From: Pseudomonas extremorientalis | GTDB taxonomy: Bacteria > Pseudomonadota > Gammaproteobacteria > Pseudomonadales > Pseudomonadaceae | Assembly (NCBI RefSeq): GCF_001870465.1 | Contig: NZ_MDGK01000015.1 | Span: 372,001 to 436,000 of the forward strand | Direction of reading: 5' to 3' | Length of the DNA stretch: 64,000 bases | Shown here: positions 1-19,036 of the stretch, one piece after another | Layout: the number at the start of each line of letters is the position of its first letter | How positions within the stretch are numbered: the stretch's first letter is position 1 | Program-made: the position numbers and the translations under genes | Notes under the pieces: generated by a model | The model's database searches: none | What the model saw: only the letters and a program-made list of their open reading frames with translations | Told to the model about the DNA's origin: nothing

Positions 1-375
1 GAACTGAACATCCTCCACGCCACCATGCTCGCCATGCAGCGTGCAGTGGAGGGCCTGCACATTACGCCCAAACTGGCGATGATCGATGGCAACCGCTGCC
101 CCAGACTGGCCATGCCATCGGAAGCGGTGGTGAAGGGCGATAGCAAGGTGCCGGCGATCGCGGCAGCCTCCATCCTGGCAAAGGTCAGTCGTGATCGTGA
201 AATGGCGGCTTTCGAACTGATCTATCCCGGCTATGGCATCGGCGGTCATAAAGGCTACCCGACGCCCGTTCATCTGGAAGCCCTCGCACGTCTTGGCCCG
301 ACACCGATCCATCGCCGCTCGTTCGCCCCGGTGCGCCAGGCTTGCGAGGCGCGGGAGAGTCTCAGCGAGGTGTAG
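1..375 (+). CDS. rnhB: Ribonuclease HII, C-terminal part (5' end outside window)
   Basis: RNase HII removes RNA from RNA-DNA hybrids, including single ribonucleotides left in DNA. The reading frame is open from base 1 (Glu-Leu-Asn-Ile-Leu-His-Ala-Thr), so the N-terminus with the first catalytic Asp residues is off the left edge. Visible are the conserved DG in MIDGNRCP, the [13 protein letters not shown] helix and the C-terminal [17 protein letters not shown] block typical of the family. It lies just upstream of dnaE, as in other Pseudomonas, where it ends the lpxD-fabZ-lpxA-lpxB-rnhB series. The first Met in frame (base 25) is internal, not the start. Identity is secure; only completeness is limited. 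Confidence 0.95.
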   Translation, partial: ELNILHATMLAMQRAVEGLHITPKLAMIDGNRCPRLAMPSEAVVKGDSKVPAIAAASILAKVSRDREMAAFELIYPGYGIGGHKGYPTPVHLEALARLGPTPIHRRSFAPVRQACEARESLSEV

Positions 376-397
376 TCGCGAGGCTGATGTTTTTGCC

Positions 398-428
398 AAG
401 GCCCGGTACAATCCGGGCCTTGTTGTTT
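398..428 (+). terminator. Likely intrinsic terminator after rnhB
   Basis: A perfect stem AAGGCCCGG/CCGGGCCTT with a short TACAAT loop is followed by TGTTGTTT. It separates the lpx/rnhB series from dnaE, whose start lies 20 bases further on. The T-tract is interrupted, so termination may be partial. The loop TACAAT resembles a -10 box, so it could instead overlap a dnaE promoter. Confidence 0.55.
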
Positions 429-447
429 CCACGTATAAGAGATCACT

Positions 448-3969
<3,522 letters not shown>

Positions 3970-3970
3970 T

Positions 3971-3988
3971 GGTCAGATATGTCTGACC
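3971..3988. other. Small perfect inverted repeat after dnaE
   Basis: GGTCAGA-TATG-TCTGACC, a 7-bp stem with a 4-base loop starting two bases after the dnaE stop codon. There is no T-tract, so it is more likely an mRNA 3'-end stabilising hairpin or a protein-binding palindrome than a terminator. Confidence 0.4.
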
Positions 3989-4058
3989 TCGGCTAAACAT
4001 TTAATCTCGACCTAAACGCGCCTCTCCCTTAAGGTAGGGCGCGAATAGACAACCGGCT

Positions 4059-4077
4059 GGCCAGGCATGCCCTGGCC
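4059..4077 (+). promoter_or_regulatory. Hairpin in the accA leader
   Basis: GGCCAGG-CATGC-CCTGGCC forms a 7-bp GC-rich stem ending 21 bases before the accA start codon. It leaves the ribosome site free but close. E. coli carboxyltransferase is known to bind its own accA/accD mRNA; whether this hairpin has such a role is inference only. Confidence 0.35.
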
Positions 4078-4098
4078 GTCGACCCAAGACGGACGCTT

Positions 4099-5046
4099 AT
4101 GAACCCGAATTTTCTTGATTTCGAACAGCCGATCGCTGACCTGCAAGCCAAGATCGAAGAGCTGCGCCTGGTCGGCAATGACAATTCGCTGAATATCGGC
4201 GATGAGATCTCCCGCCTGCAAGACAAGAGCAAAACGCTCACCGAAGACATCTTCGGCAAGCTGACCAGCTGGCAGATTGCGCGCCTGGCTCGCCACCCGC
4301 GCCGCCCGTACACCCTGGACTACATTCAGCACATCTTCACCGAGTTCGACGAGCTGCATGGCGACCGCCACTTCTCCGACGACGCGGCCATCGTCGGCGG
4401 TATCGCTCGCCTGGACGACCAGCCGGTGATGGTGATCGGTCACCAGAAAGGCCGTGAAGTGCGCGAGAAGGTCCGTCGCAACTTTGGCATGCCGCGTCCA
4501 GAGGGCTACCGCAAGGCGTGCCGCCTGATGGAAATGGCCGAGCGCTTCAAGATGCCGATCCTGACCTTCATCGACACCCCGGGCGCTTATCCGGGGATCG
4601 ACGCCGAAGAGCGTAACCAGAGCGAGGCTATCGCCTGGAACCTGCGCGTCATGGCCCGCCTGAAAACCCCGATCATTGCCACCGTGATTGGTGAAGGCGG
4701 TTCCGGCGGTGCACTGGCCATCGGCGTCTGCGACCAGTTGAACATGCTGCAATACTCGACCTACGCGGTGATCTCGCCGGAAGGTTGCGCCTCGATCCTA
4801 TGGAAAACCGCCGAAAAGGCACCGGACGCTGCCGAAGCCATGGGCATCACCGCCGATCGCCTCAAAGGCCTTGGGATCGTGGACAAAGTGATCGCCGAGC
4901 CATTGGGCGGCGCTCACCGTGACCCGGCTGCTGCTGCTGCGACCATCCGTGCTGAACTGGGTTCGCAACTGGCGATGCTCAAGAAGCTGGATAACGAAGC
5001 GCTGCTGGCTCGTCGTTACGAGCGCCTGATGAGCTACGGTCTCTAA
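4099..5046 (+). CDS. accA: Acetyl-CoA carboxylase carboxyltransferase subunit alpha
   Basis: Alpha subunit of the carboxyltransferase half of acetyl-CoA carboxylase. With AccD it transfers carboxyl from carboxybiotin to acetyl-CoA, giving malonyl-CoA for fatty-acid synthesis. At 315 residues it has the usual length. It begins [15 protein letters not shown] as in other Pseudomonas AccA, and carries the crotonase-fold motifs [10 protein letters not shown] and, around residue 200, [12 protein letters not shown] that form the oxyanion hole. It is the gene after dnaE, with its own 129-base leader containing a hairpin. A REPIN lies directly downstream. Confidence 0.98.
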   Translation: MNPNFLDFEQPIADLQAKIEELRLVGNDNSLNIGDEISRLQDKSKTLTEDIFGKLTSWQIARLARHPRRPYTLDYIQHIFTEFDELHGDRHFSDDAAIVGGIARLDDQPVMVIGHQKGREVREKVRRNFGMPRPEGYRKACRLMEMAERFKMPILTFIDTPGAYPGIDAEERNQSEAIAWNLRVMARLKTPIIATVIGEGGSGGALAIGVCDQLNMLQYSTYAVISPEGCASILWKTAEKAPDAAEAMGITADRLKGLGIVDKVIAEPLGGAHRDPAAAAATIRAELGSQLAMLKKLDNEALLARRYERLMSYGL

Positions 5047-5062
5047 GACCCACGCAATACCC

Positions 5063-5156
5063 AAATGTGGGAGGGGGCTTGCCCCGATTGCTGAGTGTCA
5101 GTCAATGTATCCAGGACTGGCCCACCGCTATCGGGGGCAAGCCCCCTCCCACATTT
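5063..5156. repeat. REPIN (paired inverted REP elements)
   Basis: Two inverted REP palindromes, ATGTGGGAGGGGGCTTGCCCC... and its complement ...CGGGGGCAAGCCCCCTCCCACAT, flank about 45 bases of unrelated sequence. This is the classic P. fluorescens REPIN, a non-autonomous element mobilised by a RAYT transposase encoded elsewhere. It fills the accA-tilS gap and may act as a transcript 3'-end hairpin. One arm has lost a C (GCCCCGATTGC). Confidence 0.9.
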
Positions 5157-5207
5157 GCGTTGTGTATGCTTGGTGAGCGTATTCCAGACCAGAGGCGGTA
5201 ACTTGTC

Positions 5208-6527
5208 ATGAAACCGGCTCTGCCCGCCAAACTCGTGCAAATCCTAGCGCCTTGGCGCAACGCCCCGGCCTGGCACATCGCACTCTCCGGTGGCCTTGAT
5301 TCCACCGTCCTGCTGCACCTCCTGGCCAACCTGGCGAAAACCGAAACCCTGCCACCCCTCAGCGCTGTCCATGTCCACCATGGCCTGCAGGCTGCCGCCG
5401 ACGCGTGGCCGGCTCATTGCCAGTCGATCTGTGACAGCCTGGGCGTGCCTTTGCGCGTGATGGGCGTGCAGGTACAACCGGGCGCCAGCCTCGAGCGTGC
5501 CGCCCGTGACGCGCGCTACCAGGCATTTACCGAGGTGATCGGGGCGGGGCAGGTGATGCTCACCGGCCAGCATCGTGAAGACCAGGCAGAAACACTGTTG
5601 TTCCGCCTGCTGCGTGGGGCTGGGGTGCGCGGGTTGGCAGCGATGCCCGTGCAGCGCCGATTGGCAAGTGGCTACCTGGTAAGGCCATTGTTGCGTGTCT
5701 CCAGGGACGAGTTGGAAGCCTACGCACGCCAGTATCAGCTCAAATGGATCGAAGACCCTTCCAACGCAGATTTGCGTTTCTCCCGTAATTACCTGCGTCA
5801 CCGCGTGCTTCCTGCACTGACGGAACGCTGGCCTCAGGCCTTCTCAAGCCTGGCGCGCACCGCCGAACACCTGAGTGAAGCCCAGGGCCTGCTCGATGAG
5901 CTGGCGCAGATGGACCTGCAGGCCGCCGATCAACCTTCCCCTTTTCCCTGGCTGAATTTGCCGTCCTTGGCTCTTGCGCCGCTGCGTGAGCTTTCCGACG
6001 CCCGTCAGCGCAACGCCCTGCGTCATTGGCTGACGCCGCTGACGCGCCTGCCCGACAGTGACCACTGGGCAGGCTGGTATTCCCTGCGCGATGCCAGGGG
6101 TGACGCACAACCTTTATGGCGCCTGGCCGACGGTGAGTTGCATCGCGGTGGCGAGCGCATCTGGTGGCTGCCCCGTGCAGGATCAGAATTTTCCGACGCA
6201 TCGCTGAGCTGGTCCGATCCACAAAAAACACTAGAGTTACCCGGCAATGGTCAGTTGACGTTCACGGGCAGCGTGCCCGCAGGCCCGCTGGAGGTCCGCT
6301 ACCGCCAGGGCGGCGAAATCCTCGACGTACCCGGTCGAGGCCGGCGTGACTTGAAGCGCCTGCTTAACGAAAGTGGCCTGCCGGGTTTCGTCCGTGGCAG
6401 ATTGCCGCTGCTCTATCGCGGCCAGCAATTGCTGGGTGCACCCAGCCTTGCGGGACTGTGGCCGGCGGCAAGTGATGACTGGCAATTACATTGGATGCCA
6501 CAGACCTGCGATCAAGGTTTGAGCTGA
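5208..6527 (+). CDS. tilS: tRNA(Ile)-lysidine synthase
   Basis: ATP-dependent enzyme that converts cytidine-34 of the CAU-anticodon isoleucine tRNA into lysidine, switching it from Met to Ile decoding. The N-type ATP pyrophosphatase P-loop SGGLDST lies at about residues 27-33. Other family motifs are HVHHGL, GQHREDQAETLLFRLLRGAG and the WIEDPSN stretch. The C-terminal third carries the TilS substrate-binding domains. The 439-residue length is normal. The start follows a GAGGCGG-type ribosome site. Essential housekeeping gene in its usual place before pyrG. Confidence 0.96.
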   Translation: MKPALPAKLVQILAPWRNAPAWHIALSGGLDSTVLLHLLANLAKTETLPPLSAVHVHHGLQAAADAWPAHCQSICDSLGVPLRVMGVQVQPGASLERAARDARYQAFTEVIGAGQVMLTGQHREDQAETLLFRLLRGAGVRGLAAMPVQRRLASGYLVRPLLRVSRDELEAYARQYQLKWIEDPSNADLRFSRNYLRHRVLPALTERWPQAFSSLARTAEHLSEAQGLLDELAQMDLQAADQPSPFPWLNLPSLALAPLRELSDARQRNALRHWLTPLTRLPDSDHWAGWYSLRDARGDAQPLWRLADGELHRGGERIWWLPRAGSEFSDASLSWSDPQKTLELPGNGQLTFTGSVPAGPLEVRYRQGGEILDVPGRGRRDLKRLLNESGLPGFVRGRLPLLYRGQQLLGAPSLAGLWPAASDDWQLHWMPQTCDQGLS

Positions 6528-6547
6528 TAGCGCCTTTCCGGTAGACT
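6519..6547 (+). promoter_or_regulatory. Candidate sigma-70 promoter for pyrG
   Basis: TTGAGC, a 17-base spacer and TAGACT, starting in the last codons of tilS. It would give a leader of about 245 bases before pyrG. The spacing is ideal and the hexamers match at 4 of 6 positions each, so it is plausible but not proven. Confidence 0.4.
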
Positions 6548-6779
6548 ACGCTCCCTTCTTGATACAACTTCTGTGGATTCGACTGAATCGCAGCAGTTGC
6601 CGATTACCAAGCAGTCTTTGCTGGGCGATTCCAAAAAATGTGTAGCGATCAACGTACCGGTGTTTCATTGCTGGTCTGTCACCACGCGGCGGTTTTTTTG
6701 AAAGGTGCACTGTGATTAATGCAGGTGATCGGGGGCTTCGGCCTTCCTTCGCTTTCCCCGGCGGCTCGGACCGCTTTAA

Positions 6780-9283
<2,504 letters not shown>

Positions 9284-9318
9284 GCGTCGTTTCTCCGGTA
9301 GACTTTCCCACGCTTTAC

Positions 9319-10730
<1,412 letters not shown>

Positions 10731-10824
10731 TCGCTAGTTGATGGTGAAACATGGTAAAAAGTCGGCGGATTGCGTCGGAAAACTCACGACAGTGTGGATT
10801 TCGACGCTAATCTGATGGCTATCA

Positions 10825-10856
10825 AGCACAAGCCTGGTTTTTCCAGGCTTCGTGCT
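10825..10856 (+). terminator. Hairpin after eno, possible terminator
   Basis: AGCACAAGCCTGG and CCAGGCTTCGTGCT pair with one internal mismatch around a TTTT loop. It is the only strong fold in the eno-ftsB gap. The trailing sequence ATCAGTTGC lacks a T-run, so Rho-independent stopping may be inefficient. Confidence 0.45.
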
Positions 10857-10914
10857 ATCAGTTGCTGCAAAAGTTTTGCATGGCGGTCTTTTTTCACTGG
10901 ATACCCGATATTCG

Positions 10915-11193
10915 ATGCGCAGTCCCAATTGGTTGTTCCTCGTCTTGCTCTTGTTGCTGGCTGGCCTGCAGTACCGCCTATGGGTGGGTAATGGCAGCTT
11001 TGCGCAGGTAAAAGACCTGACCCAGCAAATTGCCGACCAGCACGCCGAAAACGAACGCCTGCTGGAGCGCAACCGCGTCCTCGATGCCGAAGTGCTTGAG
11101 TTGAAAAAAGGTACGGAGACCGTTGAAGAGCGGGCTCGTCATGAATTGGGCATGGTCAAGGAGGGTGAAACCCTCTACCAGTTGGCCCAATGA
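10915..11193 (+). CDS. ftsB: Cell division protein FtsB
   Basis: Bitopic membrane protein that joins FtsL and FtsQ in the divisome and helps activate septal peptidoglycan synthesis. With the ATG giving MRSPNWLFLVLLLLLAGLQY it is 92 residues, the family size. Residues about 4-21 form the membrane span, followed by a coiled coil (about 30-70: QIADQHAENERLLERNRVLDAEV) and the conserved EERARHELGMVKEGE region. A longer open frame upstream is not supported. The stop overlaps the ispD start (ATGA), so the two are translationally coupled, as commonly seen in gammaproteobacteria. Confidence 0.95.
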   Translation: MRSPNWLFLVLLLLLAGLQYRLWVGNGSFAQVKDLTQQIADQHAENERLLERNRVLDAEVLELKKGTETVEERARHELGMVKEGETLYQLAQ

Positions 11194-11897
11194 GTAGCCG
11201 TTTGCCGGCCTTCTGGGCCGTGATTCCTGCCGCGGGCGTCGGTGCCCGTATGGCCGCGGACCGTCCCAAGCAATATCTGCAACTGGGCGGGCGCACTATT
11301 CTCGAACACAGCCTTGGCTGTTTTCTTGGCCATCCAGACCTTAAAGGGTTGGTGGTCAGTCTTGCTGTCGATGATCCTTACTGGCCCAACCTGCCTTGTG
11401 CCAACGACCCACGCGTCGTGCGTGCGGACGGCGGCGACGAGCGTTCGGGGTCTGTGCTCAATGCGCTGCTTCAGCTCAATGCCCTGGGCGCCAGTGATGA
11501 CGATTGGGTGCTGGTCCACGATGCTGCACGGCCGAACCTGAGCCGTGATGATCTGGACAGCTTGCTCGCCGAACTGGCGGACGACCCGGTCGGCGGCCTG
11601 TTGGCCGTACCGGCCCGCGATACCCTCAAGCGCGTCGACAAGCGTGGCCGTGTGGTCGAGACCGTCGATCGCAGCCTGATCTGGCAGGCTTATACGCCGC
11701 AGATGTTCCGCCTGGGGGCTTTGCATCGTGCCTTGGCCGACAGCCTGGTGGCGGATGCGGTGATTACCGATGAAGCTTCGGCCATGGAGTGGTCCGGCCA
11801 GTCGCCACGCCTGATCGAAGGGCGCTCGGACAACATCAAGGTGACCCGGCCGGAAGATCTGGAATGGCTACGGCTGCGGTGGGTCAACCGCAGGTAA
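11190..11897 (+). CDS. ispD: 2-C-methyl-D-erythritol 4-phosphate cytidylyltransferase
   Basis: Third step of the MEP isoprenoid pathway: couples MEP with CTP to form CDP-ME. 235 residues, normal length. The N-terminal nucleotide-binding loop is PAAGVGARMAADRPKQYL; VHDAARP and the C-terminal IKVTRPEDLE are typical. ATG overlaps the ftsB stop. CTP comes from PyrG encoded upstream. ispF, two steps later, lies about 3 kb downstream, separated here by a REPIN, a LysR gene and the formaldehyde genes, whereas in E. coli ispD and ispF are adjacent. Confidence 0.97.
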   Translation: MSSRLPAFWAVIPAAGVGARMAADRPKQYLQLGGRTILEHSLGCFLGHPDLKGLVVSLAVDDPYWPNLPCANDPRVVRADGGDERSGSVLNALLQLNALGASDDDWVLVHDAARPNLSRDDLDSLLAELADDPVGGLLAVPARDTLKRVDKRGRVVETVDRSLIWQAYTPQMFRLGALHRALADSLVADAVITDEASAMEWSGQSPRLIEGRSDNIKVTRPEDLEWLRLRWVNRR

Positions 11898-11915
11898 TCT
11901 GCGATACCGTGTCGA

Positions 11916-11979
11916 CCTCATCGGGGGCAAGCCCCCTCCCACATTGAAATACATTCCAAGTGTGGGAGGGGGGCTTGCC
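11916..11979. repeat. REPIN, short-loop form
   Basis: CCTCATCGGGGGCAAGCCCC... and its inverted copy ...GGGGCTTGCCCCCGATGAGG pair across a short centre (ATTGAAATACATTCCAAG). The right arm has an extra G. It lies between convergent ispD and the LysR gene, where a bidirectional terminator role is possible. Confidence 0.88.
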
Positions 11980-12009
11980 CCCGATGAGGCCCGTCCAAAC
12001 CACCAACAG

Positions 12010-12906
12010 TCAACTGCTGTACTCCGGCCTTTCAGCCAGCCCCTCCTTCAAGAAATCCACCAACTTCCTGACCTTCGGCGACAAATGCCTCTGCTGTGGA
12101 TACAGCGCCCACACTGCCGTATTCGGCGGTTGATGCGCCTCCAGCAGCGACACCAGCGCGCCACTGTGCAAATGCTCCAGCACGTAATAGTCCGGCAACT
12201 GGCACAACCCGACGCCCTGTAGCGCCGCATCCAGCACCGCTTGCCCGCTGTTGCAGCGCCAATTTCCCTGCACGCGCTGGGAAAACTCCCGGCCGTCCTG
12301 GGCCAGTTGCCAGATATCCGAGCTGCCGATGAGACAGTTATGCCGGCTCAATTCCGACAAGCTATGTGGCCGACCATACCGAGCGAGGTAGGACGGCGAC
12401 GCACACAGGTACATGCGCCTCGGCGCCAGTCGGCTGGCGACCATGCGCGAATCCTGCAGACGCCCCAGGCGGATCGCCAGGTCGAGGCCTTCGTGCACCA
12501 GGTCCAACTGGCGGTTGCTCAGCTCGATATCCACCCGCAACTGCGGATACAGCCCCATGAACCGGGTGACCAGCGGCACGATAAAGCGCTCGCCATACGC
12601 CACCGCGCAGGTCATGCGCAACATGCCCTTGGGCTCGCTGGTGAGGTCACCTACGGCGCGCAGGGCTTCTTCACGCCCGTCCTGCAGGCGTTGGCAGTGT
12701 TGCAGGAACGTCTGGCCTGCTTCGGTCAACGTCACTTTGCGCGTACTGCGATATAACAAGCGGGTTTGCAGGCGTTCTTCCAGACGCGCCACCTGCCGGC
12801 TGATATGGGAAGACGACACCCCCAGCCGTTCCGCAGCCGCTGTGAATTGGCCGCATTCGGCCACCGCGACAAATTCGTCGATACCTTCCCAGCGGTTTTC
12901 AAGCAC
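12010..12906 (-). CDS. LysR-family transcriptional regulator, divergent from formaldehyde genes
   Basis: 298 residues. N-terminal winged helix-turn-helix (about 8-66: GIDEFVAVAECGQFTAAAERLG, then SSSHISRQVARLEERL) and C-terminal periplasmic-binding-like effector domain. The sequence resembles the LysR subgroup commonly found divergent to frmA/adhC in Pseudomonas. It is separated from adhC by a 110-base shared intergenic region, the usual layout when a LysR protein controls its neighbour. The effector is unknown; S-hydroxymethylglutathione or formaldehyde would be a guess from context. The upstream sequence CATCAGTCAGGCATG could contain its operator. Confidence 0.88.
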   Translation of the reverse strand: MLENRWEGIDEFVAVAECGQFTAAAERLGVSSSHISRQVARLEERLQTRLLYRSTRKVTLTEAGQTFLQHCQRLQDGREEALRAVGDLTSEPKGMLRMTCAVAYGERFIVPLVTRFMGLYPQLRVDIELSNRQLDLVHEGLDLAIRLGRLQDSRMVASRLAPRRMYLCASPSYLARYGRPHSLSELSRHNCLIGSSDIWQLAQDGREFSQRVQGNWRCNSGQAVLDAALQGVGLCQLPDYYVLEHLHSGALVSLLEAHQPPNTAVWALYPQQRHLSPKVRKLVDFLKEGLAERPEYSS

Positions 12907-12998
12907 GTGGATTATCCCTGTACAGCAATAAAGTTTTGCTTTTGCCTGGATTATTCATCAGTCAGGCATGTTTTACACTCACGCACTCAGTTTTTTAA

Positions 12999-14129
<1,131 letters not shown>

Positions 14130-14137
14130 GGTTCGCC

Positions 14138-14983
14138 ATGAGTCTGGAAAACCTGTCGTGCCAGAAGAGTTTCGGCGGCTGGCATAAACGCTACAAGCAT
14201 CATTCCGATGTGCTTGGTTGTGACATGACCTTCGCTGTCTACCTGCCGCCGCAAGCGGAGCAGGGCGGCAAATTGCCGGTGCTGTACTGGCTGTCCGGTC
14301 TCACTTGCACCGATGAGAACTTCATGCAGAAGGCGGGCGCGCAGCGCATGGCTGCCGAGCTGGGGTTGATCATCGTGGCGCCGGACACCAGCCCGCGAGG
14401 TCCGGGTGTGCCGGACGACCCGGATAACGCCTGGGATTTCGGTCTCGGTGCCGGCTTTTATCTGAATGCCACCCAGGAACCCTGGGCCAAGCACTACCGG
14501 ATGTATGACTACGTCGTGCAAGAATTGCCGGCGTTGATCGAAGGGCATTTCCCTGCCTCGGATAAACGTGGCATCAGCGGCCACTCCATGGGTGGCCACG
14601 GTGCGCTGGTCTGTGCCTTGCGCAACCCCGGGCGCTACCTGTCGGTGTCGGCGTTTTCGCCGATCAACAACCCGATGGATTGCCCGTGGGGCCAGAAAGC
14701 GTTCTCCCGCTACTTGGGCGAAGAGCGTTCAAAATGGCGCGAGTGGGACACCTGTGTGCTGATCAGCGAAGCTACGGAAAAGCTGCCACTGCTGGTTGAC
14801 CAGGGCGACCGCGACGACTTCCTCGCCGTGCAACTCAAGCCCGAAGCCCTGCAGCAGGCAGCCAAGGCGGCCAACCACCCGCTGGAACTGCGCCTGCAAC
14901 CGGGCTATGACCACAGCTACTTCTTTATCGCCAGCTTCATCGAAGACCATTTGCGACACCATGGCCGTGCTTTGCTCGGTTAA
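14138..14983 (+). CDS. fghA: S-formylglutathione hydrolase
   Basis: Alpha/beta-hydrolase that releases formate and glutathione from S-formylglutathione, completing formaldehyde detoxification after FrmA. The nucleophile is Ser150 in [11 protein letters not shown]. The Asp/His members of the triad lie in the C-terminal part (DQGDRDDFL and GYDHSYFF). 281 residues, typical. It starts 8 bases after frmA. An intrinsic terminator follows and runs directly into the ispF start. Confidence 0.97.
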   Translation: MSLENLSCQKSFGGWHKRYKHHSDVLGCDMTFAVYLPPQAEQGGKLPVLYWLSGLTCTDENFMQKAGAQRMAAELGLIIVAPDTSPRGPGVPDDPDNAWDFGLGAGFYLNATQEPWAKHYRMYDYVVQELPALIEGHFPASDKRGISGHSMGGHGALVCALRNPGRYLSVSAFSPINNPMDCPWGQKAFSRYLGEERSKWREWDTCVLISEATEKLPLLVDQGDRDDFLAVQLKPEALQQAAKAANHPLELRLQPGYDHSYFFIASFIEDHLRHHGRALLG

Positions 14984-15007
14984 TGTGAGGCAAAAGTAGG
15001 TAGAATC

Positions 15008-15037
15008 ACGCCCTGAATTAAATCGGGGCGTTTTTTT
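15008..15037 (+). terminator. Intrinsic terminator of frmA-fghA abutting ispF start
   Basis: ACGCCC/GGGCGT stem (with TGAATTAAATCG loop) followed by seven T residues. The T-run ends at the base before the ispF ATG. The 3' stem arm GGGGCG is also the only ribosome-site-like sequence for ispF. A TAGAAT -10-like box sits just upstream (15001-15006), so a promoter inside the same 40 bases is possible. Confidence 0.7.
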
Positions 15038-15511
15038 ATGCGTATTGGCCACGGCTACGATGTGCACCGTTTCGCCGAAGGCGATTTCATCACCCTGGGC
15101 GGCGTGCGCATTGCGCACCACCATGGTTTGCTGGCTCATTCCGACGGCGACGTCGTGTTGCATGCCTTGAGCGATGCCTTGCTCGGCGCGGCGGCGTTGG
15201 GTGATATCGGCAAGCACTTTCCGGACACCGACCCGACGTTCAAGGGCGCGGACAGCCGCGTCTTGCTGCGCCATGTGGTTGGCCTGATCCATGCCAAGGG
15301 CTGGAAAGTCGGCAACGTCGACAACACCATCGTGGCCCAGGCGCCGAAGATGGCCCCGCATATCGAGTCGATGCGCGCGCTGATTGCCGCCGACCTGCAA
15401 ATTGAACTGGATCAAGTCAACGTGAAAGCCACCACCACCGAAAAGCTCGGGTTCACCGGCCGTGAAGAGGGCATTGCCGTGCACTCCGTTGCCTTGTTGC
15501 TGCGCGCATGA
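15038..15511 (+). CDS. ispF: 2-C-methyl-D-erythritol 2,4-cyclodiphosphate synthase
   Basis: Fifth step of the MEP pathway: cyclises CDP-ME-2-phosphate to MEcPP with release of CMP. 157 residues, typical. Metal ligands Asp8 and His10 in GHGYDVHRF, plus [14 protein letters not shown] and the FPDTDP loop, are all present. The initiator ATG directly follows the T-tract of a terminator. The next gene, truD, overlaps its end by 4 bases (ATGA), starting the compact ispF-truD-surE-pcm run. Confidence 0.97.
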   Translation: MRIGHGYDVHRFAEGDFITLGGVRIAHHHGLLAHSDGDVVLHALSDALLGAAALGDIGKHFPDTDPTFKGADSRVLLRHVVGLIHAKGWKVGNVDNTIVAQAPKMAPHIESMRALIAADLQIELDQVNVKATTTEKLGFTGREEGIAVHSVALLLRA

Positions 15512-16553
15512 ATGACCTGCACCTGCTGGGCCCTCGGGCCTATGGCGAGGCCTTGGGCAGCGCGGTACTGAAGGCGACGGCCGAAGACTTCCAGGTTGAC
15601 GAAGTGCTGGACATTCCGCTGACCGGCGAAGGCGAACACCTGTGGTTGTGGGTGGAAAAGCGCGGCCTCAACACCGAGGAAGCCGCGCGGCGTATCGCCA
15701 GGGCGGCCGGCGTGCCGTTACGCACCGTCAGCTATGCCGGGCTCAAGGATCGCCAGGCGTTGACTCGCCAATGGTTCAGCGTGCAACTGCCGGGCAAGGC
15801 CGACCCGGACATGAGCGCGGCAGAGAACGACACGCTCAAGGTTCTCAAGACCGCTCGCCACAAGCGCAAGCTGCAGCGCGGTGCGCATTCGGCCAATGGG
15901 TTCACTTTGCGCCTGACGCAGTTGGCCGGTGATACCGCAGCCATCGATGCGCGGTTGCAACAGATTGCCCAACACGGCATTCCCAACTATTTCGGTGCCC
16001 AGCGTTTTGGCCACAACGGCGGCAATGTCGTGGACGCTCGCGAGTGGGCCGCCCGCAAAGCCTTGCCGGAACAGCGCAATGTGCGTTCGCGGTTGTTGTC
16101 CACCGCCCGCAGCTTTTTGTTCAACAAAGTGCTGGCGGCACGTGTGGCCGATGGCTCGTGGCAACGGGCCCAGGTCGGCGACCTGCTGGCGTTTACCGAC
16201 AGCCGCAGTTTTTTTCCGGCTGGCGAAGCGGAATGCAGTGACCCGCGCCTGGCAATCCTGGACCTGCACCCGACCGGGCCGCAGTGGGGCGAGGGCGACT
16301 CGCCGGCCAGTGGTGCAACCTTCGAGCTGGAACAGGCGGTTGCCGCTGGTGAAGCCGACCTGCGAGATTGGCTGGTGAATGCCGGCATGAGCCAGGAACG
16401 TCGCATTCTTCGACTGCCCATTGGCGGTTTGACGTGGCATTATCCCTCGCTGGACATTCTGCAATTGGAATTCGTCCTGCCGGCCGGATGCTTCGCCACT
16501 GTGTTGGTGCGCGAGCTTGTTGATCTGGTGCCGGCGGGGCAGACGGACAACCC

Positions 16554-16566
<13 letters not shown>
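15508..16566 (+). CDS. truD: tRNA pseudouridine(13) synthase TruD
   Basis: Makes pseudouridine at position 13 of tRNA-Glu and some other RNAs. 352 residues, matching the family. The catalytic Asp is in YAGLKDRQA, and the [12 protein letters not shown] signature and the TruD insertion domain are present. It overlaps ispF by 4 bases and surE by 13 bases. The ispF-truD-surE-pcm-nlpD-rpoS order is conserved widely in gammaproteobacteria. Confidence 0.96.
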
Positions 16567-17980
<1,414 letters not shown>

Positions 17981-18189
17981 TCATTTGTTCGCGGGCAGTG
18001 AATTCTGTTGGCGGGGATGTGTCTTACGGCGGGGTCCATCGAGTCAACATGATCGGGAGTCGGAATTAAACGCGATGAATGTTTCGTTTCCGTCGTGTGC
18101 CGGTAAAACTCCAATGCCCAGTTATACTTGCGTCATATTTCAAGCCTGATACAGGCATTCATGTTCAGCCACCACAAAGGGAGCGGCGG

Positions 18190-19026
18190 GTGAGTCTCAC
18201 AGGTCTTGCGCAGCGTATGAGTAAAACAAGCTTTCATCGACTGGTGCTTGGCCTCGTCTTCAGTTCCGTGCTGGTCGGCTGCTCCAGCTCGCCAAGCAGC
18301 GGCGCACGGGTGGTTGACCGTAACAATGCCGTCCCGCAAAAGCCGACGGTGACCACCGGGCAATACGTGGTGCGCAAAGGCGACACATTGTTCTCGATTG
18401 CCTTCCGGTATGGCTGGGACTACAAGGCGCTCGCAGCCCGTAACAATATTCCCGTGCCCTACACGATACATCCCGGTCAGACGATTCGTTTCGACGGCCG
18501 CACCGGTTCTGCGCCTACGACAGTTGTGACAAACACCGGATCTTCGCCGTCGTCCTCCAGCAAAACCACCATCATTACCCGGCCTGCAGGCACCGCTGCG
18601 CCCGCTCCTGCAAGCAAGCCGGCACCCGCGCCGCTGCCACCTGCCGGGCCTGCACCGACCGGTTGGGGATGGCCCTCAAACGGAGTGCTGATTGGAAAAT
18701 TCTCTTCAAACGGTAGTTTGAATAAAGGCATTGATATCGCCGGAGATTTGGGACAGCCTGTTTTAGCTGCGTCTGATGGGACAGTGGTGTACGCCGGGAG
18801 TGGTTTACGGGGCTACGGCGAGCTGGTCATCATCAAACACAGCGATACCTACGTCAGTGCTTACGGTCACAACCGCAGGCTGTTGGTTCGGGAGGGGCAG
18901 CAGGTCAAAGTCGGACAGACAATTGCCGAAATGGGGTCAACTGGTACAGACCGGGTGAAACTGCACTTTGAGATTCGCCGTCAAGGGAAGCCTGTAGATC
19001 CACTGCAATTCCTACCCCGTCGTTGA
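18190..19026 (+). CDS. nlpD: Murein hydrolase activator NlpD (LysM + degenerate LytM lipoprotein)
   Basis: Outer-membrane lipoprotein that activates the amidase AmiC during daughter-cell separation. GTG start chosen because AAAGGGAGC precedes it; it gives 278 residues. An upstream ATG frame (18079) is poorly supported, and ATG 18217 is an alternative. The lipobox ends ...SVLVGCSS. LysM domain at about residues 58-102. The C-terminal M23 fold lacks zinc ligands: NKGID replaces HxxxD and LHF replaces HxH, as in E. coli NlpD, so it is an activator rather than an enzyme. A TATACT box at 18123-18128 could belong to its promoter. In E. coli the main rpoS promoter lies within nlpD. Confidence 0.94.
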   Translation: MSLTGLAQRMSKTSFHRLVLGLVFSSVLVGCSSSPSSGARVVDRNNAVPQKPTVTTGQYVVRKGDTLFSIAFRYGWDYKALAARNNIPVPYTIHPGQTIRFDGRTGSAPTTVVTNTGSSPSSSSKTTIITRPAGTAAPAPASKPAPAPLPPAGPAPTGWGWPSNGVLIGKFSSNGSLNKGIDIAGDLGQPVLAASDGTVVYAGSGLRGYGELVIIKHSDTYVSAYGHNRRLLVREGQQVKVGQTIAEMGSTGTDRVKLHFEIRRQGKPVDPLQFLPRR

Positions 19027-19036
19027 TATGTTGCAC

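Noticed and set aside
18079..18189. Longer NlpD N-terminus
   Set aside because: Would place 37 residues before the lipoprotein signal; GTG at 18190 has the ribosome site.
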